Part shown: piece after piece, positions 15,286-24,925 of the stretch
How the letters are laid out: each line of letters begins with the position of its first letter
How positions within the stretch are numbered: the first letter of the stretch is position 1
NCBI GenBank assembly: GCA_003259005.1
Contig: QLII01000001.1
Span: 2,434,501-2,498,500 of the forward strand
Length of the DNA stretch: 64,000 bases
Direction of reading: 5' to 3'
Source: Spirosoma telluris
GTDB taxonomy: Bacteria > Bacteroidota > Bacteroidia > Cytophagales > Spirosomataceae
Position numbers and translations under genes: made by a program
Notes under the pieces: generated by a model
What the model was told of the DNA's origin: nothing
The model's input: only the letters and a program-made list of their open reading frames with translations
Databases searched by the model: none

Positions 15286-17451
15286 TTAAAATTTCATGGA
15301 TAAAGCAATGCGTTTACGGGCCTTATCGACTTCCATGACCTTAACTTTTACTTTCTGGTACACCTTAACAACCGTTTTCGGGTCCGAAACAAAGTGATTG
15401 GCCAGTTGCGAGACGTGAACCAGTCCATCCTGCTTCACACCAATGTCTACAAACGCGCCAAAGGCAGTGATATTGGTAACAACACCATTCAGCACCATAC
15501 CCTCGTGTAAATCATCAACGGATCGAACGCGTGCATCGTATTCAAACACCGAAAGTTGTTCGCGCGGGTCACGACCGGGTTTAGCTAATTCGGCCACAAT
15601 ATCGCGCAGGGTGGGCAAGCCAACGTCCTTTGTCACATAGCGTTCAGGCTTGATCTGTTGCCGTAGTTCAGGCCGACGGATCAGATCGGTCACGGTACTA
15701 CCTGCATCAGTTGCCATGCGCTCCACAACGCCATAGCGCTCGGGGTGAACAGCGCTATTGTCCAGTGGATTTTTGGCTCCTTCGATGCGCAAAAAACCTG
15801 CACATTGCTCAAAGGCTTTCGGACCGAGACGAGGCACCTTTTTAAGCTGGTCGCGAGAGGTGAAGGCGCCATTCTCGGCTCGGTAAGCAACGATATTGCC
15901 CGCCAGTTGTGGACCCAGCCCCGATACATACCGCAGCAGATAAGCGCTGGCCGTATTGAGCGACACGCCCACCTGATTCACGCAACTTTCAACAACGGTA
16001 TCTAAACTGGTTTTCAAATCGGTCTGGTCAACATCGTGCTGGTATTGACCAACCCCAATCGACTTGGGATCAATTTTCACCAGTTCGGCGAGTGGGTCCA
16101 TGAGTCGGCGACCAATACTAACGGCTCCCCGTACCGTCACGTCACGGTCGGGAAACTCATTCCGGGCTACTTCCGAAGCCGAATAAATGGATGCGCCTTG
16201 TTCGCTAACCATAAAAATGGGCAGTGCTTCGCCCGATGCGGTGGTTAGATTCAAACTCTGGACAAATTCCTCGGTCTCACGTCCGGCAGTACCATTCCCA
16301 ATAGCAATGGCTCCAATCGTATACTGACTAACCAGCTTCTGAACCGTTTGAATTGCCTGCTGGCGCTGTCCCTCCGACTGAGACAGATACAACACGGTGT
16401 CTGTGAGCAAATTCCCCTGTGCATCGAGGCAAACGGTTTTGCAGCCTGTTCGGTAGCCAGGGTCAATGGCCAGAACCCGTTGCTGACCCAAGGGTGGACT
16501 TAACAAGAGTTGGCGTAGGTTGTCGGCAAAAATCCCGATCGCTTCCATATCCGCTTTTTCTTTGGACAAATTAGCGAACTCCGTTTCCAGTGAGGGTTTG
16601 AGCAGGCGTTTGTAGCCATCACGAATGGCCAGCGACACCTGATCTTTACAAACCGGCGTACCTGATCGGTCGGCGATAAACTGCCGTTCGAGTCGTTCAA
16701 TCGCAGCATCTTCGTCAGGGCCGATGGTTACACTCAGGAAGCCTTCTGCTTCACCCCGGCGCAGCGCCAGCAGCCTATGCGAGGGTACACGCCGAAGGGG
16801 TTCAGCAAAATCGAAGTAGTCTTTGAATTTTATGCCCTCTACGTCCTTCCCTTTTTTTACCGTCGAGCGAATAATAGCCTCCCGTTCAAACAGGTTACGG
16901 ATGCGCTGGCGCGCATCGGCATCTTCACTGATTCGCTCGGCCAGAATATCACGAGCCCCCTGCAGGGCATCGGCCACAGTTGGGACAGCATCGGACAGGT
17001 AACGCTGGGCCGTTCGCTCGATGTTGGGTTCGCGCTGGGCAATGATCACGTTGGCGAGTGGTTCCAGGCCGCGCTCGATGGCAATAATCGCGCGGGTCTT
17101 TCGCTTCTGTTTATAGGGCAGGTAAAGATCTTCGAGGTCGATGAGCGAATCCGTCGCTTCGATTTTCCGGCGTAACTCGGGCGTAAGTTTGCCCTGCTCG
17201 TCAATGGATTTAAGGATGGCCTCCCGCCGTTTGTCAAGCTCAAGAAGTTTCTGGTAGGTATCCTTAATCTGGCCGATTTCTACTTCGTCGAGCGGAATAC
17301 CATTTGCCGATGCAGTCGCTTCTTTTCGGTAGCGGGCAATAAACGGAACCGTAGCTCCGCCGTTGAGTAATTCGATGGTAGCAGCTACCGACCGGGCATT
17401 CAGGCCAAGTCGGGCGGCCACACGTTGTTCAGGTAATTGGGTCATGTACAT
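15286..17451 (-). CDS. tex: Tex family S1 RNA-binding transcription accessory protein
   Basis: 721 residues, the typical Tex size. Order: N-terminal helical domain (LGLNARSVAATIELL, VPFIARYRKE), YqgF/RNase H-like domain in the middle (VLAIDPGYRTGCKTV near 330), helix-hairpin-helix motifs (GLGPQLAGNIVAYR and LKKVPRLGPKAFEQCAGFLRI), and a C-terminal S1 domain (DLHEGMVLNGVVTNITAFGAFVDIGVKQDGLVH). Tex binds nucleic acid and influences transcription and elongation-complex clearance; the Tex/Spt6 role is conserved. Start at 17451 or the ATG at 17445. The NlpC/P60 gene follows; co-transcription is likely. Confidence 0.94.
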   Translation of the reverse strand: MYMTQLPEQRVAARLGLNARSVAATIELLNGGATVPFIARYRKEATASANGIPLDEVEIGQIKDTYQKLLELDKRREAILKSIDEQGKLTPELRRKIEATDSLIDLEDLYLPYKQKRKTRAIIAIERGLEPLANVIIAQREPNIERTAQRYLSDAVPTVADALQGARDILAERISEDADARQRIRNLFEREAIIRSTVKKGKDVEGIKFKDYFDFAEPLRRVPSHRLLALRRGEAEGFLSVTIGPDEDAAIERLERQFIADRSGTPVCKDQVSLAIRDGYKRLLKPSLETEFANLSKEKADMEAIGIFADNLRQLLLSPPLGQQRVLAIDPGYRTGCKTVCLDAQGNLLTDTVLYLSQSEGQRQQAIQTVQKLVSQYTIGAIAIGNGTAGRETEEFVQSLNLTTASGEALPIFMVSEQGASIYSASEVARNEFPDRDVTVRGAVSIGRRLMDPLAELVKIDPKSIGVGQYQHDVDQTDLKTSLDTVVESCVNQVGVSLNTASAYLLRYVSGLGPQLAGNIVAYRAENGAFTSRDQLKKVPRLGPKAFEQCAGFLRIEGAKNPLDNSAVHPERYGVVERMATDAGSTVTDLIRRPELRQQIKPERYVTKDVGLPTLRDIVAELAKPGRDPREQLSVFEYDARVRSVDDLHEGMVLNGVVTNITAFGAFVDIGVKQDGLVHVSQLANHFVSDPKTVVKVYQKVKVKVMEVDKARKRIALSMKF

Positions 17452-17458
17452 TTAGATG

Positions 17459-17550
17459 CTCTGGATTCTTTAGATTCTATAGGTGTTGACCTATTGCAGT
17501 GTTAATCAAAACATTATCTCCAATAGAATCTACAGCATCAATAGAGTCCA
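17459..17550. repeat. Degenerate copy of the GATTCTTTAGATTCT palindromic family
   Basis: Left part TGGATTCTTTAGATTCTATAG and right part CAATAGAATCTACAGCATCAATAGAGTCCA are imperfect inverse copies, as in elements A, B and C, but the CTAGTACT-type ends are missing. It lies just upstream of tex, opposite the cold shock gene's 3' end. Confidence 0.4.
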
Positions 17551-17605
17551 AATTCACCTGGTTACTTATGACCACAAAAATGGCTCTACGAACCGATAGG
17601 GCAAA

Positions 17606-17633
17606 AAAAAACATGCCATCTGGCATGTTTTTT
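17606..17633 (-). terminator. Terminator of the cold shock gene
   Basis: Arms AAAAAACATGCC (17606-17617) and GGCATGTTTTTT (17622-17633), loop ATCT. On the minus strand it is followed by T residues. It starts 27 bases after the stop. Confidence 0.85.
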
Positions 17634-17659
17634 ACAACGGTTGTCTTTATATCTTACAA

Positions 17660-17851
17660 TTAAGCTATTTCGACGTTTACGGCATTTAAGCCTTTCTTGC
17701 CACGCTCGACATTGAACTTAACCTTGTCGTTTTCGCGGATTTGATCGATGAGACCGGAAGCGTGTACAAAAATATCTTCGCCACCTTCATCAGGTTTAAT
17801 GAAGCCAAACCCTTTGGTTTCATTAAAAAATTTTACAGTTCCTGTTTGCAT
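17660..17851 (-). CDS. Cold shock domain protein (CspA family)
   Basis: 63 residues forming one cold shock domain. RNP1 KGFGFI is at about 14-19 and RNP2 DIFVHAS at about 25-31, both needed for single-stranded RNA/DNA binding. A long AT-rich leader of unassigned sequence (17852-17960) carries a TACATTTG -7-like box on the minus strand (17899-17906), as expected for a gene regulated partly at the mRNA level. Acts as an RNA chaperone in the cytoplasm. Sibling copies elsewhere in the genome are likely. Confidence 0.93.
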   Translation of the reverse strand: MQTGTVKFFNETKGFGFIKPDEGGEDIFVHASGLIDQIRENDKVKFNVERGKKGLNAVNVEIA

Positions 17852-17898
17852 TGTTTGTTTTAAATTTGGGCGAATAACGATACAATAAAATTTATTTC

Positions 17899-17906
17899 CA
17901 AATGTA
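17899..17906 (-). promoter_or_regulatory. Possible -7 box of the cold shock gene
   Basis: TACATTTG on the minus strand fits TAnnTTTG. It lies 48 bases before the start codon. No clear TTTG -33 box was found at the correct distance, so the call is weak. Confidence 0.3.
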
Positions 17907-18149
17907 TTTGTGTTTTTTCCTCCAGGGAATAAAAATATTTTTCAAAAACACAGATAACTTGGCAAAAACCCCTTCACGGTGACGTTAAGCGGCCTATTTA
18001 GCCGCTCATGAATAGATTCTATTGCGTTAACTGGCAAAACCCAATAGAATTACCATCATTATCATTTCATAGGCCTATCGCGCTACTTTGTGTATTTTTG
18101 GCCACTTAATCGAAAAATCAGCGTAGTGAAGATTGACGTAACTTCGTTC

Positions 18150-18940
18150 ATGCGAGTAGCGGGTATTGTGGGGCATTATTAATTGGCGGGCTGAATGCAG
18201 CGTCGTCGCAGGTCGTTATCAGTAACTCCGACGACCCAAGCCTGTACACCTACTGTCAGCAGTTTCAAACCCTATATACCCAGATTCGAGAGCAGTCGAT
18301 CACACCAGACTCGGCCCGCCTACAGTTCAGCAGCATTATGAACAATTTGCAGGCACGCTTTCGAAGCATGGAGAGCTATCAGCAGGATTCACTTCAGCGC
18401 GACAGCCTGCGCCGAACCGGCCAATATTTTTCATTCCCAATTCGGGGCTATTCCACTAGTGCTATTGGCGGTACGCATGGCGAAGGGTACAAGGGTACAG
18501 GATTCGATTTGTTCGATTATAATGTTCGGGGAAGTCATCCTGCCCAGGATATCTTTGTAAACGACCGGAATCAGGACAACATCGACGACCGAACCGGAAA
18601 ACCCGTTGACATACTGGCCATGAGTCGAGGGCTGGTGCTGGCCATCGAAACGGATTGGAAGCCTGGCTCCGATTATCGGGGCGGCAACTGGATTTGGGTA
18701 TATGACCCCACCCTACACGGCTTGTTTTATTATGCCCATAATAGCGAAGTAGACGTATCGCCGGGTCAGTGGGTGAAGGCCGGAGAGAAACTCGCCGAAA
18801 TGGGACGATCGGGTTTCAATGCGTACAAAAGTCGTTCTCCAACGCATCTGCACCTGATGTATCTGCAAATTCAGCCTAATGGGCTTCCTCAGCCCCTAAA
18901 TACCTACGAGTGGCTGCTCACAGCAAGGCCATCTAAGTAA
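18150..18940 (+). CDS. M23/LytM-like peptidase, frameshifted near the N-terminus
   Basis: 263 residues once one base is added in the G run 18170-18173; without it the frame stops after ten codons and only the part from 18338 reads. The restored start gives a signal peptide (MRVAGIVGALLIGGLNA). The domain has HPAQDIFV (HxxxD zinc motif), then HNSEVDVSPGQWVKAGEKLAEMG and PTHLHLMY (HxH), the zinc ligands of M23 endopeptidases that cut peptidoglycan cross-links. Another in-frame start (GTG 18126) is possible. It is not in an obvious operon. Confidence 0.75.
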
Positions 18941-19075
18941 TGGATGGTACGACATTGTAGGAACGTCTGACTACCTATTTCCATAAGCTTCAGCAGAAAG
19001 AGTTATCAGGTGAAGGGCCGAAAAAAGAGCAATACGTTGCATGAACGGCTGTTTATGCCGGCACGGATTACACCC

Positions 19076-19285
19076 CTACGATTCGCGAACCAGATTGACA
19101 CCCGTAACCAGGAAAATCATACCGACAATAAACGGCGCGGCTGCTTCCGCCTTCGATATACTCATTCCCAGGACAGGTTTGCCGTCTGACAGGAAAGCGA
19201 TTAACGCAAATAAAACCACAACTACGCCCAGAATGGTGAGCGATGCGCCAAAGAAGCGCCGGAAATTGGTATTGTTATTCTCCAT
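19076..19285 (-). CDS. Small two-TM membrane protein, unknown
   Basis: 69 residues. Two hydrophobic segments (about 13-30, GASLTILGVVVVLFALIAF, and 49-64, PFIVGMIFLVTGV) connected by a short polar loop containing SKAEAAA. No family recognised; many Bacteroidota encode such small inner membrane proteins. It lies 88 bases upstream (in minus-strand sense) of no clear partner: the cca gene starts farther right and ends just left of 19381, so this gene is downstream of cca and may be co-transcribed across the hairpin 19311-19381. Confidence 0.6.
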   Translation of the reverse strand: MENNNTNFRRFFGASLTILGVVVVLFALIAFLSDGKPVLGMSISKAEAAAPFIVGMIFLVTGVNLVRES

Positions 19286-19310
19286 GATGAATTGTTAATG
19301 GATAATGGAT

Positions 19311-19381
19311 AATGGATAATGAACAATGCATAATAAAAATGAGTACATAAGTGCTTCATTATGCATTGTTCATTATCCATT
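19311..19381. repeat. 24-base perfect inverted repeat with AATGGATAAT tandem flank
   Basis: Arms 19311-19334 and 19358-19381 are exact reverse complements, loop 23 bases. The left arm is preceded by tandem TAATGGA units (19296-19310). The right arm overlaps the last codons and stop of cca (stop at 19373-19375). Confidence 0.65.
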
Positions 19382-20854
19382 CTTAACTGTTTTAGGGGTT
19401 AATCCGCGTTTGCGGCCTTCTTCTAGTAAAAATGGATAAGCAATATCGAACGAGTTAGGAACGAGCCCATCTAAAATAGCTTCGCGAAGAACGGTTTTCA
19501 GTTCGCCCACTTCTTTTGAGGGAGGAAGCCCGAAGGTCTCCATAATCAACTCGCCCGTGATAACCGGCTGGAAATTACGCAGTTTGTCGCGTTCTTCAAG
19601 ATCATGGAGCTTTCGCTCAACCCGGTCAAAATTACGCAGATGTTTCTGCACCTTCTCGTAATTTTTCGAGGTAATATCGGCCCGACAAAGCGCCATCAGC
19701 CCTTCCAGATCATCGCCAGCCTCAAACAGCAACCGGCGCAGGGCCGAATCGGTGATCTGTTCTTTAGTGAGGGCAATGGGTCGAAGGTGCAGCCGAACGA
19801 GTTTCTGCACAAATCGCATGTGTTCGTTGAGCGGCAGTTTCATCGTCCGGAAAATGCCGGGTACCCAACGAGCGCCCATGTCTTCGTGTCCGTGAAATGT
19901 CCAGCCAACTTTAGGATCAAAGCGTTTGGTGGCCGGTTTGGCAATGTCGTGCAACAAAGCCGCCCAACGCAGCCAAAGTTCATTCTCCGGGTCAATAACC
20001 TCATGCGTTGATTTGGCCCGATTGGCCACATTATCGAGCACCTGAAGCGTGTGGTAAAAATTATCCTTATGCCCCTTCCCTTCAATGGTTTCAACACCTT
20101 TCAAAGCAATTAGCTCAGGGAAAATCCGCTCCAGTAAACCTGCATGATACAGCAATTTGAAGCCATACGAAGGCGTAGGCGACAGAATTATTTTGTTTAA
20201 CTCGTCGGTCACGCGCTCTCGCGAGACGATCGTAATGCGCTCATTCATTCGCATGATCGCATCGAATGTATCCGGCTCAATATCGAATCCCAACTGCGAA
20301 GCAAACCGAATGGCTCGCATCATCCGCAGTGGATCATCGGAAAACGTGAGGTCTGGTCCGCCGTGGATTCGGCCGAGTGGGGTCCGAATGAGCTTGCGTT
20401 TGATGTCTTTTAATCCATCAAATGGATCGATGAGTTCCCCGAAGTCCGTAACGGCCAGACTAATCCCCATGGCATTGATGGTAAAATCCCGGCGATTCTG
20501 ATCATCTTCCAGCGTGCCATCCTCCACAATCGGCTTACGCGATTCGCTGCGGTACGACTCTTTGCGCGCGCCCACAAATTCAACCTCCCAGGCGTCTTCA
20601 CTCTGGCTGGTTCGGAGCATAGCGGTACCAAAATTCGGGAACACCGATACGTTTGTATGCAACGCTTTTCCAACGGCTTCGGCCAGGGCAATGCCACTTC
20701 CAATGCAAACGATGTCAATGTCTTTAGATGGGCGACCCAGAACCAGGTCGCGTACGAAACCGCCAATGACATAGGCCCGCAAACCGAGCTCATCAGCCTC
20801 TCGGGCAATGGTGTCAAAAACCGGGTTTTTATGTAAGGTCTCGCTAAAATTCAT
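19373..20854 (-). CDS. cca: CCA-adding tRNA nucleotidyltransferase with HD domain
   Basis: 493 residues. N-terminal class II polymerase-beta fold: YVIGGFVRDLVLG (GG motif), then SKDIDIVCIG with the catalytic DxD, and RRDFTINAMG further on. Later an HD domain (LRWAALLHDIAKPAT, His-Asp) near residue 290 and a PolyA_pol RNA-binding region between. It adds or repairs the CCA tail of tRNA. The HD domain marks the bacterial Cca subgroup with phosphohydrolase activity. The tRNA-Ala at 13983 lacks an encoded CCA, so this activity is needed. Length and start are normal. Confidence 0.93.
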   Translation of the reverse strand: MNFSETLHKNPVFDTIAREADELGLRAYVIGGFVRDLVLGRPSKDIDIVCIGSGIALAEAVGKALHTNVSVFPNFGTAMLRTSQSEDAWEVEFVGARKESYRSESRKPIVEDGTLEDDQNRRDFTINAMGISLAVTDFGELIDPFDGLKDIKRKLIRTPLGRIHGGPDLTFSDDPLRMMRAIRFASQLGFDIEPDTFDAIMRMNERITIVSRERVTDELNKIILSPTPSYGFKLLYHAGLLERIFPELIALKGVETIEGKGHKDNFYHTLQVLDNVANRAKSTHEVIDPENELWLRWAALLHDIAKPATKRFDPKVGWTFHGHEDMGARWVPGIFRTMKLPLNEHMRFVQKLVRLHLRPIALTKEQITDSALRRLLFEAGDDLEGLMALCRADITSKNYEKVQKHLRNFDRVERKLHDLEERDKLRNFQPVITGELIMETFGLPPSKEVGELKTVLREAILDGLVPNSFDIAYPFLLEEGRKRGLTPKTVKNG

Positions 20855-20859
20855 GTAAA

Positions 20860-20951
20860 AGTCGCTAGTCGACAGTCATTAGTCGCTAGTCGACAGTCAT
20901 TAGTCGATAGTCATCCAGTAGCTGACGACTATCGACTAATGACTGTCGACT
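20860..20951. repeat. Tandem and inverted TAGTCGATAGTC-type repeat
   Basis: A 21-base unit AGTCGCTAGTCGACAGTCATT occurs twice in tandem (20860-20880, 20881-20901). The second unit merges into a perfect inverted repeat of 25-base arms (20888-20912 and 20927-20951, 14-base loop). It fills the whole gap between cca and tsaC and overlaps the tsaC stop region. Confidence 0.7.
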
Positions 20952-21520
20952 CATTTTCGTATAAAACTAATCTCCCCATTCACTTTAAGCCGCATGATGC
21001 GCGGTCGTTTAGGCATGCCAGGGAGCATTCCGAATCGTATGGTAACCAGGGCTTCAGCAGCAGGAGGCAGGAGTAATGACTCAAACGGAATCGTGAGTAA
21101 ACCCCGTCCAAAACTACTAATCAGGCGTTGAAGATCGGCATTCAACGCCCGCCGAACGGCTACTTCTTCGCTAGCCAGAACGCCATCGCTCCCTTCCGTT
21201 GATCCGGCCAATGCCTGCCAAAATACGGTCGACAGGTTTTTACCCTGATCATAAATCACGGTCAGCGGATTTTCGGCAAACTCAACCAGGTCATAGGCCA
21301 CATCGGGCACTTTAGCCACATAAAGGCTCAACTGATCGGCGTTATGTATCAGCACCGTTGGTTGTAAATCCTTCGGCATTGTCGTCCGCAAGGTCATTAA
21401 CTGAGCGACGGCCGCATCATTAACAGGGTCAGCTGCAATCGACCAGCCCGTTTCGTCGGCAATGGCGATCAGTTGCCCCTGTCGCAGTTGGTAAGCAATA
21501 TCACGAATAGATAAGGTCAT
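20951..21520 (-). CDS. Sua5/YciO/YrdC family protein (TsaC-like)
   Basis: 189 residues from ATG 21520. The YrdC fold makes threonylcarbamoyl-AMP for the t6A37 modification of tRNAs that read ANN codons. Seen: opening IRDIAYQLRQGQLIAIADETGWSIA, followed by a middle that differs from textbook TsaC (TTMPKDLQPTVLIHN in place of KxRPxxxPL) and a region of NPLTVIYDQG in place of PGPxT. The family assignment is fair, but the substrate-binding residues look partly replaced, so it might be a YciO-type paralogue and not the functional TsaC. An upstream ATG at 21607 adds 29 residues lacking family resemblance. Confidence 0.7.
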   Translation of the reverse strand: MTLSIRDIAYQLRQGQLIAIADETGWSIAADPVNDAAVAQLMTLRTTMPKDLQPTVLIHNADQLSLYVAKVPDVAYDLVEFAENPLTVIYDQGKNLSTVFWQALAGSTEGSDGVLASEEVAVRRALNADLQRLISSFGRGLLTIPFESLLLPPAAEALVTIRFGMLPGMPKRPRIMRLKVNGEISFIRK

Positions 21521-21692
21521 AGACTTTATAAACCGCAAAAATACGGCAAGTTTAGCGAAAGACGGCAGATACCGGAAAGATGAGCACAAACGTAACCTGA
21601 CGAACAAAATAGTGAATGGAATGTTGAGTCTCTGATTAATTACCTTGCCTAGGTAAATTCCCTCATCTTACTACGCATTTTATACCCGCTTT

Positions 21693-22804
21693 ATGTCTGC
21701 CGAATCGCGTCCGCATTACCACCAGTTTTCTCACTCGCTGCTTGCTCTGGCTATTCTGACAGCCGCCATTTATTTAGGGCAGGATATTCTGGTCCCCCTC
21801 GCGATGGCAGGTCTGATTGCCGTATTACTTCGTCCTATTGAAAATCGGCTGACTCGATGGGGTCTCCACAAAGTCATTGCCATTAGTCTGGCGCTCCTGC
21901 TGGCTATTGTTGTGGTTTGTGGGGTGACAATCATGATGTCTATGCAACTATCTGATTTTGCTGATGACCTGCCGAAGATTCGCCAGAATCTAAATGATTT
22001 TTTCCTGGACGTGAAGCGGTGGGTTCGACGGGAATACAATGTCAGCTACCGACAACAGGACAAGTACATCCAGAAAGCACAGGCCCAAACGCTCGACAGT
22101 TTACAAAGCAGTGATACCCTTGGCTTTATTACCGGCCCCTGGGCACGTTGACCCTGATCCCGATTTACGTCTTTTTACTGCTTTACTATCGCACGATGCT
22201 GCTCCATTTTGTGGTCGTACTTTTCTCCGAAAAACATACTGAACGGGTTCGTGAAGTGTTGGGTGAAGTAAAGGTCGTGATTCAGAGTTATATGGTTGGC
22301 CTGCTCATCGAAACGTCCTGCGTGGCTGCGCTCAACTCCATTGGACTGCTTATCTTAAACGTCCAATATGCTGTCTTACTGGGTATTATGGCAGCCATCC
22401 TCAACCTCATCCCTTATATTGGTGGCCTGGTTGCAACATTGTTGACCGTACTCATTACGTTTAGCAACAATCCGGAATTATCGGTCATTTTGGGTGTTGT
22501 CGGCATTTTCCTGCTGGTGCAATTCATCGACAATAATGTATTCGTACCACTCATTGTGGCCTCAAAAGTTCAGGTAAACGCCCTTGTTTCCATTGTAGGC
22601 GTACTGATTGGTGGTGCGCTGGCAGGTGTGTCCGGCATGTTTCTATCCATCCCGGCTATTGCCATCATGAAAGTAATTTTCGACCGGGTAGACAGCCTGC
22701 GCCCCTGGGGTGTGTTATTAGGCGATCAAACGCCCGAAGATAAAGGCAGTAGCCTATTCAGGCTACCCAGACGCCGAAAGAAGGCGAAGGCGGTTGAAGA
22801 GTAG
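21693..22804 (+). CDS. AI-2E family transporter (permease), frameshifted
   Basis: About 370 residues after one base is added in the C run 22136-22139; without it the frame stops at WAR and restarts at 22148. Multiple membrane segments begin with FSHSLLALAILTAAIYLGQDILVPLAMAGL-like sequence, and the second half has LLIETSCVAALNSIGLLILN and the family-typical IPYIGG and QFIDNNVFVPLI motifs. AI-2E permeases (PF01594) export small molecules or ions, some AI-2; the substrate is unknown. It converges with the C-N hydrolase gene; an inverted repeat fills the gap. Confidence 0.82.
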
Positions 22805-22891
22805 GTTTATAGTTTGAAGTTCGGTGTTTGAGGTTGGTTCACGCAAAAGCAATGAATGCATCAGCCAACTTCAAACCTCAAACTATAAACT
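22805..22891. repeat. Imperfect inverted repeat between convergent genes
   Basis: GTTTATAGTTTGAAG ... GTTTGAGGTTGG on the left (22805-22837) and CCAACTTCAAACC ... CTATAAAC on the right (22864-22891). Probably transcription termination or a dispersed repeat; the arms are imperfect and no T run is present. The right arm enters the C-N hydrolase stop codon at 22890. Confidence 0.45.
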
Positions 22892-23897
22892 AATTATACA
22901 GCTTCTTAATCACTTCCTGTTGAGTACGCAGAAAATGCTGCCGTTCGGCGGGTTGGCCCAGAAGAGTATCAGGCGGGTAGATGCTGTGCTGAGCATAACT
23001 CTCGGCGTATAGTTCAAACCGTTGGCGGGCCAGCAGATTGCCGATGGCAGGCCGCTGCCGGAACTCACGCAGAGCCGCCAGATCAATATCGGCGTTGGCC
23101 ATAATGCTTTCGCCATAAGCTGCTTCGGCCAGTATAAGTCCTTTTGGATCAATGATTTTGGAGCCGCCATCAGTTGTACCTCCGGGAATCGGACTACCTG
23201 ACAATCCGCCCGAGTTAGCCGATACCACATAGGCCATATTCTCAGCAGCCCTGGCTATTTTTGCTATGTTCTTCTGAGTCATCAATGGACTACCACCCTC
23301 CGAAGTCGAGTGAATAAGAACTTCAGACCCCCGCATAGACAGACAACGGGCAACCTCGGGGTACACGATATCCTCGGAGGCAATACAGGCCAGATTACCA
23401 ATATTGGTTTTAACCACCGGAAAGAGGGAATCATACCCATAGGCATCTAAGTACAGGTCCCACACGTCATGGGGAGTTGGGATAAAGAGGGCATTCAGGC
23501 GTCGGTAGCGTAATAGGACATCGCCATTTGGTCCCATGACAAAACTGGTCTGAAAATAAAGTTCCGGAAAGAATGAGTCCTGCTCATACACATTCCCCGA
23601 AAAGTAAATCTGTTGCCGCTGTACCATCGCACTAATGGCCTCATAAATGGGTCCATCAATCTCCAAAGCTGCCTTCGCGCGCCATTGTTCTACCGTTTCA
23701 TGAACAGGTGGGCCTGACAGGAAATGTTCCGGTGTTACAATGAGCAAGGTCTCTCGACCAAGCAGGCCAACCGACGCGGCAATTTGCTGTTCAATACGCT
23801 CAATCGTTTTGAGCATTACAGCTTCGGCTTCATCACGGTTTTTGCAGGAATTAACAGTTTGACAGGTTAATTGAAGGGCCAGGGCTTTGTAGGACAT
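22890..23897 (-). CDS. Carbon-nitrogen hydrolase (nitrilase superfamily)
   Basis: 335 residues. The fold is read from VTPEHFLSG (catalytic Glu), LLRYRRLNALF (where the usual Lys is expected), and NLACIASEDIVYPEVAR (the Cys region), followed by RGSEVLIHSTSEGG and the later AENMAYVVSANSGG. Most family members have Glu-Lys-Cys. Here Arg takes the Lys column, and three extra residues separate Cys from the acidic residue, so this is a divergent branch whose substrate (amide or nitrile) cannot be named. It is a single gene, convergent with the AI-2E permease. Confidence is good for the fold, low for activity. Confidence 0.75.
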   Translation of the reverse strand: MSYKALALQLTCQTVNSCKNRDEAEAVMLKTIERIEQQIAASVGLLGRETLLIVTPEHFLSGPPVHETVEQWRAKAALEIDGPIYEAISAMVQRQQIYFSGNVYEQDSFFPELYFQTSFVMGPNGDVLLRYRRLNALFIPTPHDVWDLYLDAYGYDSLFPVVKTNIGNLACIASEDIVYPEVARCLSMRGSEVLIHSTSEGGSPLMTQKNIAKIARAAENMAYVVSANSGGLSGSPIPGGTTDGGSKIIDPKGLILAEAAYGESIMANADIDLAALREFRQRPAIGNLLARQRFELYAESYAQHSIYPPDTLLGQPAERQHFLRTQQEVIKKLYN

Positions 23898-24128
23898 AGG
23901 TTAAGTGGCGTCAGGTGATTAGTTGTTGGGACGCCAAAATAAAGCGTTTCTACGAAAAAACCGCCAATTGCGCATTTTAGGGCGATTTAAGCTCGTTTTG
24001 CTACCGTTTAAATCCATTAAGAAGTAGCTTTTAAGAAACCTCAGGAACAATTTCTTAGTCGGGTTGATTAACTGATTGTCGGTTTGCTAATCCATGCCTG
24101 ACAACAATCACTACACGAACAAAACCAC

Positions 24129-24847
24129 ATGACTGTTGACGTACTGGCTATTGCGGCCCATCCCGATGATATTGAAATGACCTGTGCAGGCACTGTTCTC
24201 TCGTTAGTTGCTCAGGGAAAAACGGTAGCCGGTGTAGACCTGACCCGTGGCGAACTAGGTACACGGGGAACCCCTGAAATCCGGGCGCAGGAAGCAGCCG
24301 AAGGTTCGAGAATCATGAAGTTAGCAGCCCGCGAAAACATGGGCTTCCGGGATGGATTCTTCCGAAATGATGAAGAGCATCAGATGGCGCTGATCGCTAT
24401 TATCCGGCAGTATCGCCCAAAAATTGTACTCACCAACACCCCCGACGATCGCCATCCCGACCACGGCCGTGCTGCCGAACTGGTGAACGATGCCTGTTTT
24501 TATGCCGGTTTGCGGCAAATTAAAACCGTTGGCAAAGATGGACAGCCACAGGAAGCACATCGGCCTATCTACATCTACAACTTCATCCAGGATCGTTGGC
24601 TAAAGCCCGATTTCATTGTAGACATCACTCCCTACTGGAACGAGAAACTAGCGGCTATCCGAGCCTACAAAAGTCAGTTCTTCGATCCCACCAGCACCGA
24701 GCCCCAAAGCTACATTTCGGGTGAACCGTTTATGAAATTTCTGGAATCCCGTACCGCGAACATGGCCACATGATTGGTGCCGAATTTGGCGAAGGGTTCA
24801 TTAGCCGACGCATGTTGGGCGTTCAGGATCTGTTTGCGCTGGTTTGA
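24129..24847 (+). CDS. bshB1: Bacillithiol biosynthesis deacetylase BshB1, frameshifted near the C-terminus
   Basis: About 239 residues when one base is added at 24758-24764; otherwise the frame stops at 24773 and the last 24 residues (HMIGAEFGEGFISRR ... LFALV) are lost. LmbE-like fold: AAHPDDIEM (His11, Asp14 zinc ligands), GTRGTPEIRAQEA, and HPDHGRAAEL (His zinc ligand). It removes the acetyl group from N-acetylglucosaminyl-malate in bacillithiol synthesis, the low-molecular-weight thiol of many Bacteroidota and Firmicutes. BshA and BshC are not in the window. The predicted size matches the family. Confidence 0.88.
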
Positions 24848-24925
24848 TAGCTGGCTTCGCCTATTCCGTTTACTATCTTACGTTCAGCGTAGTATGAACT
24901 ACGCCGAACGGAGAATGCAAATGCG

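Noticed and set aside
20860..20951. CRISPR array
   Set aside because: Only two direct units without unique spacers, and the inverted arms point to a palindromic repeat.
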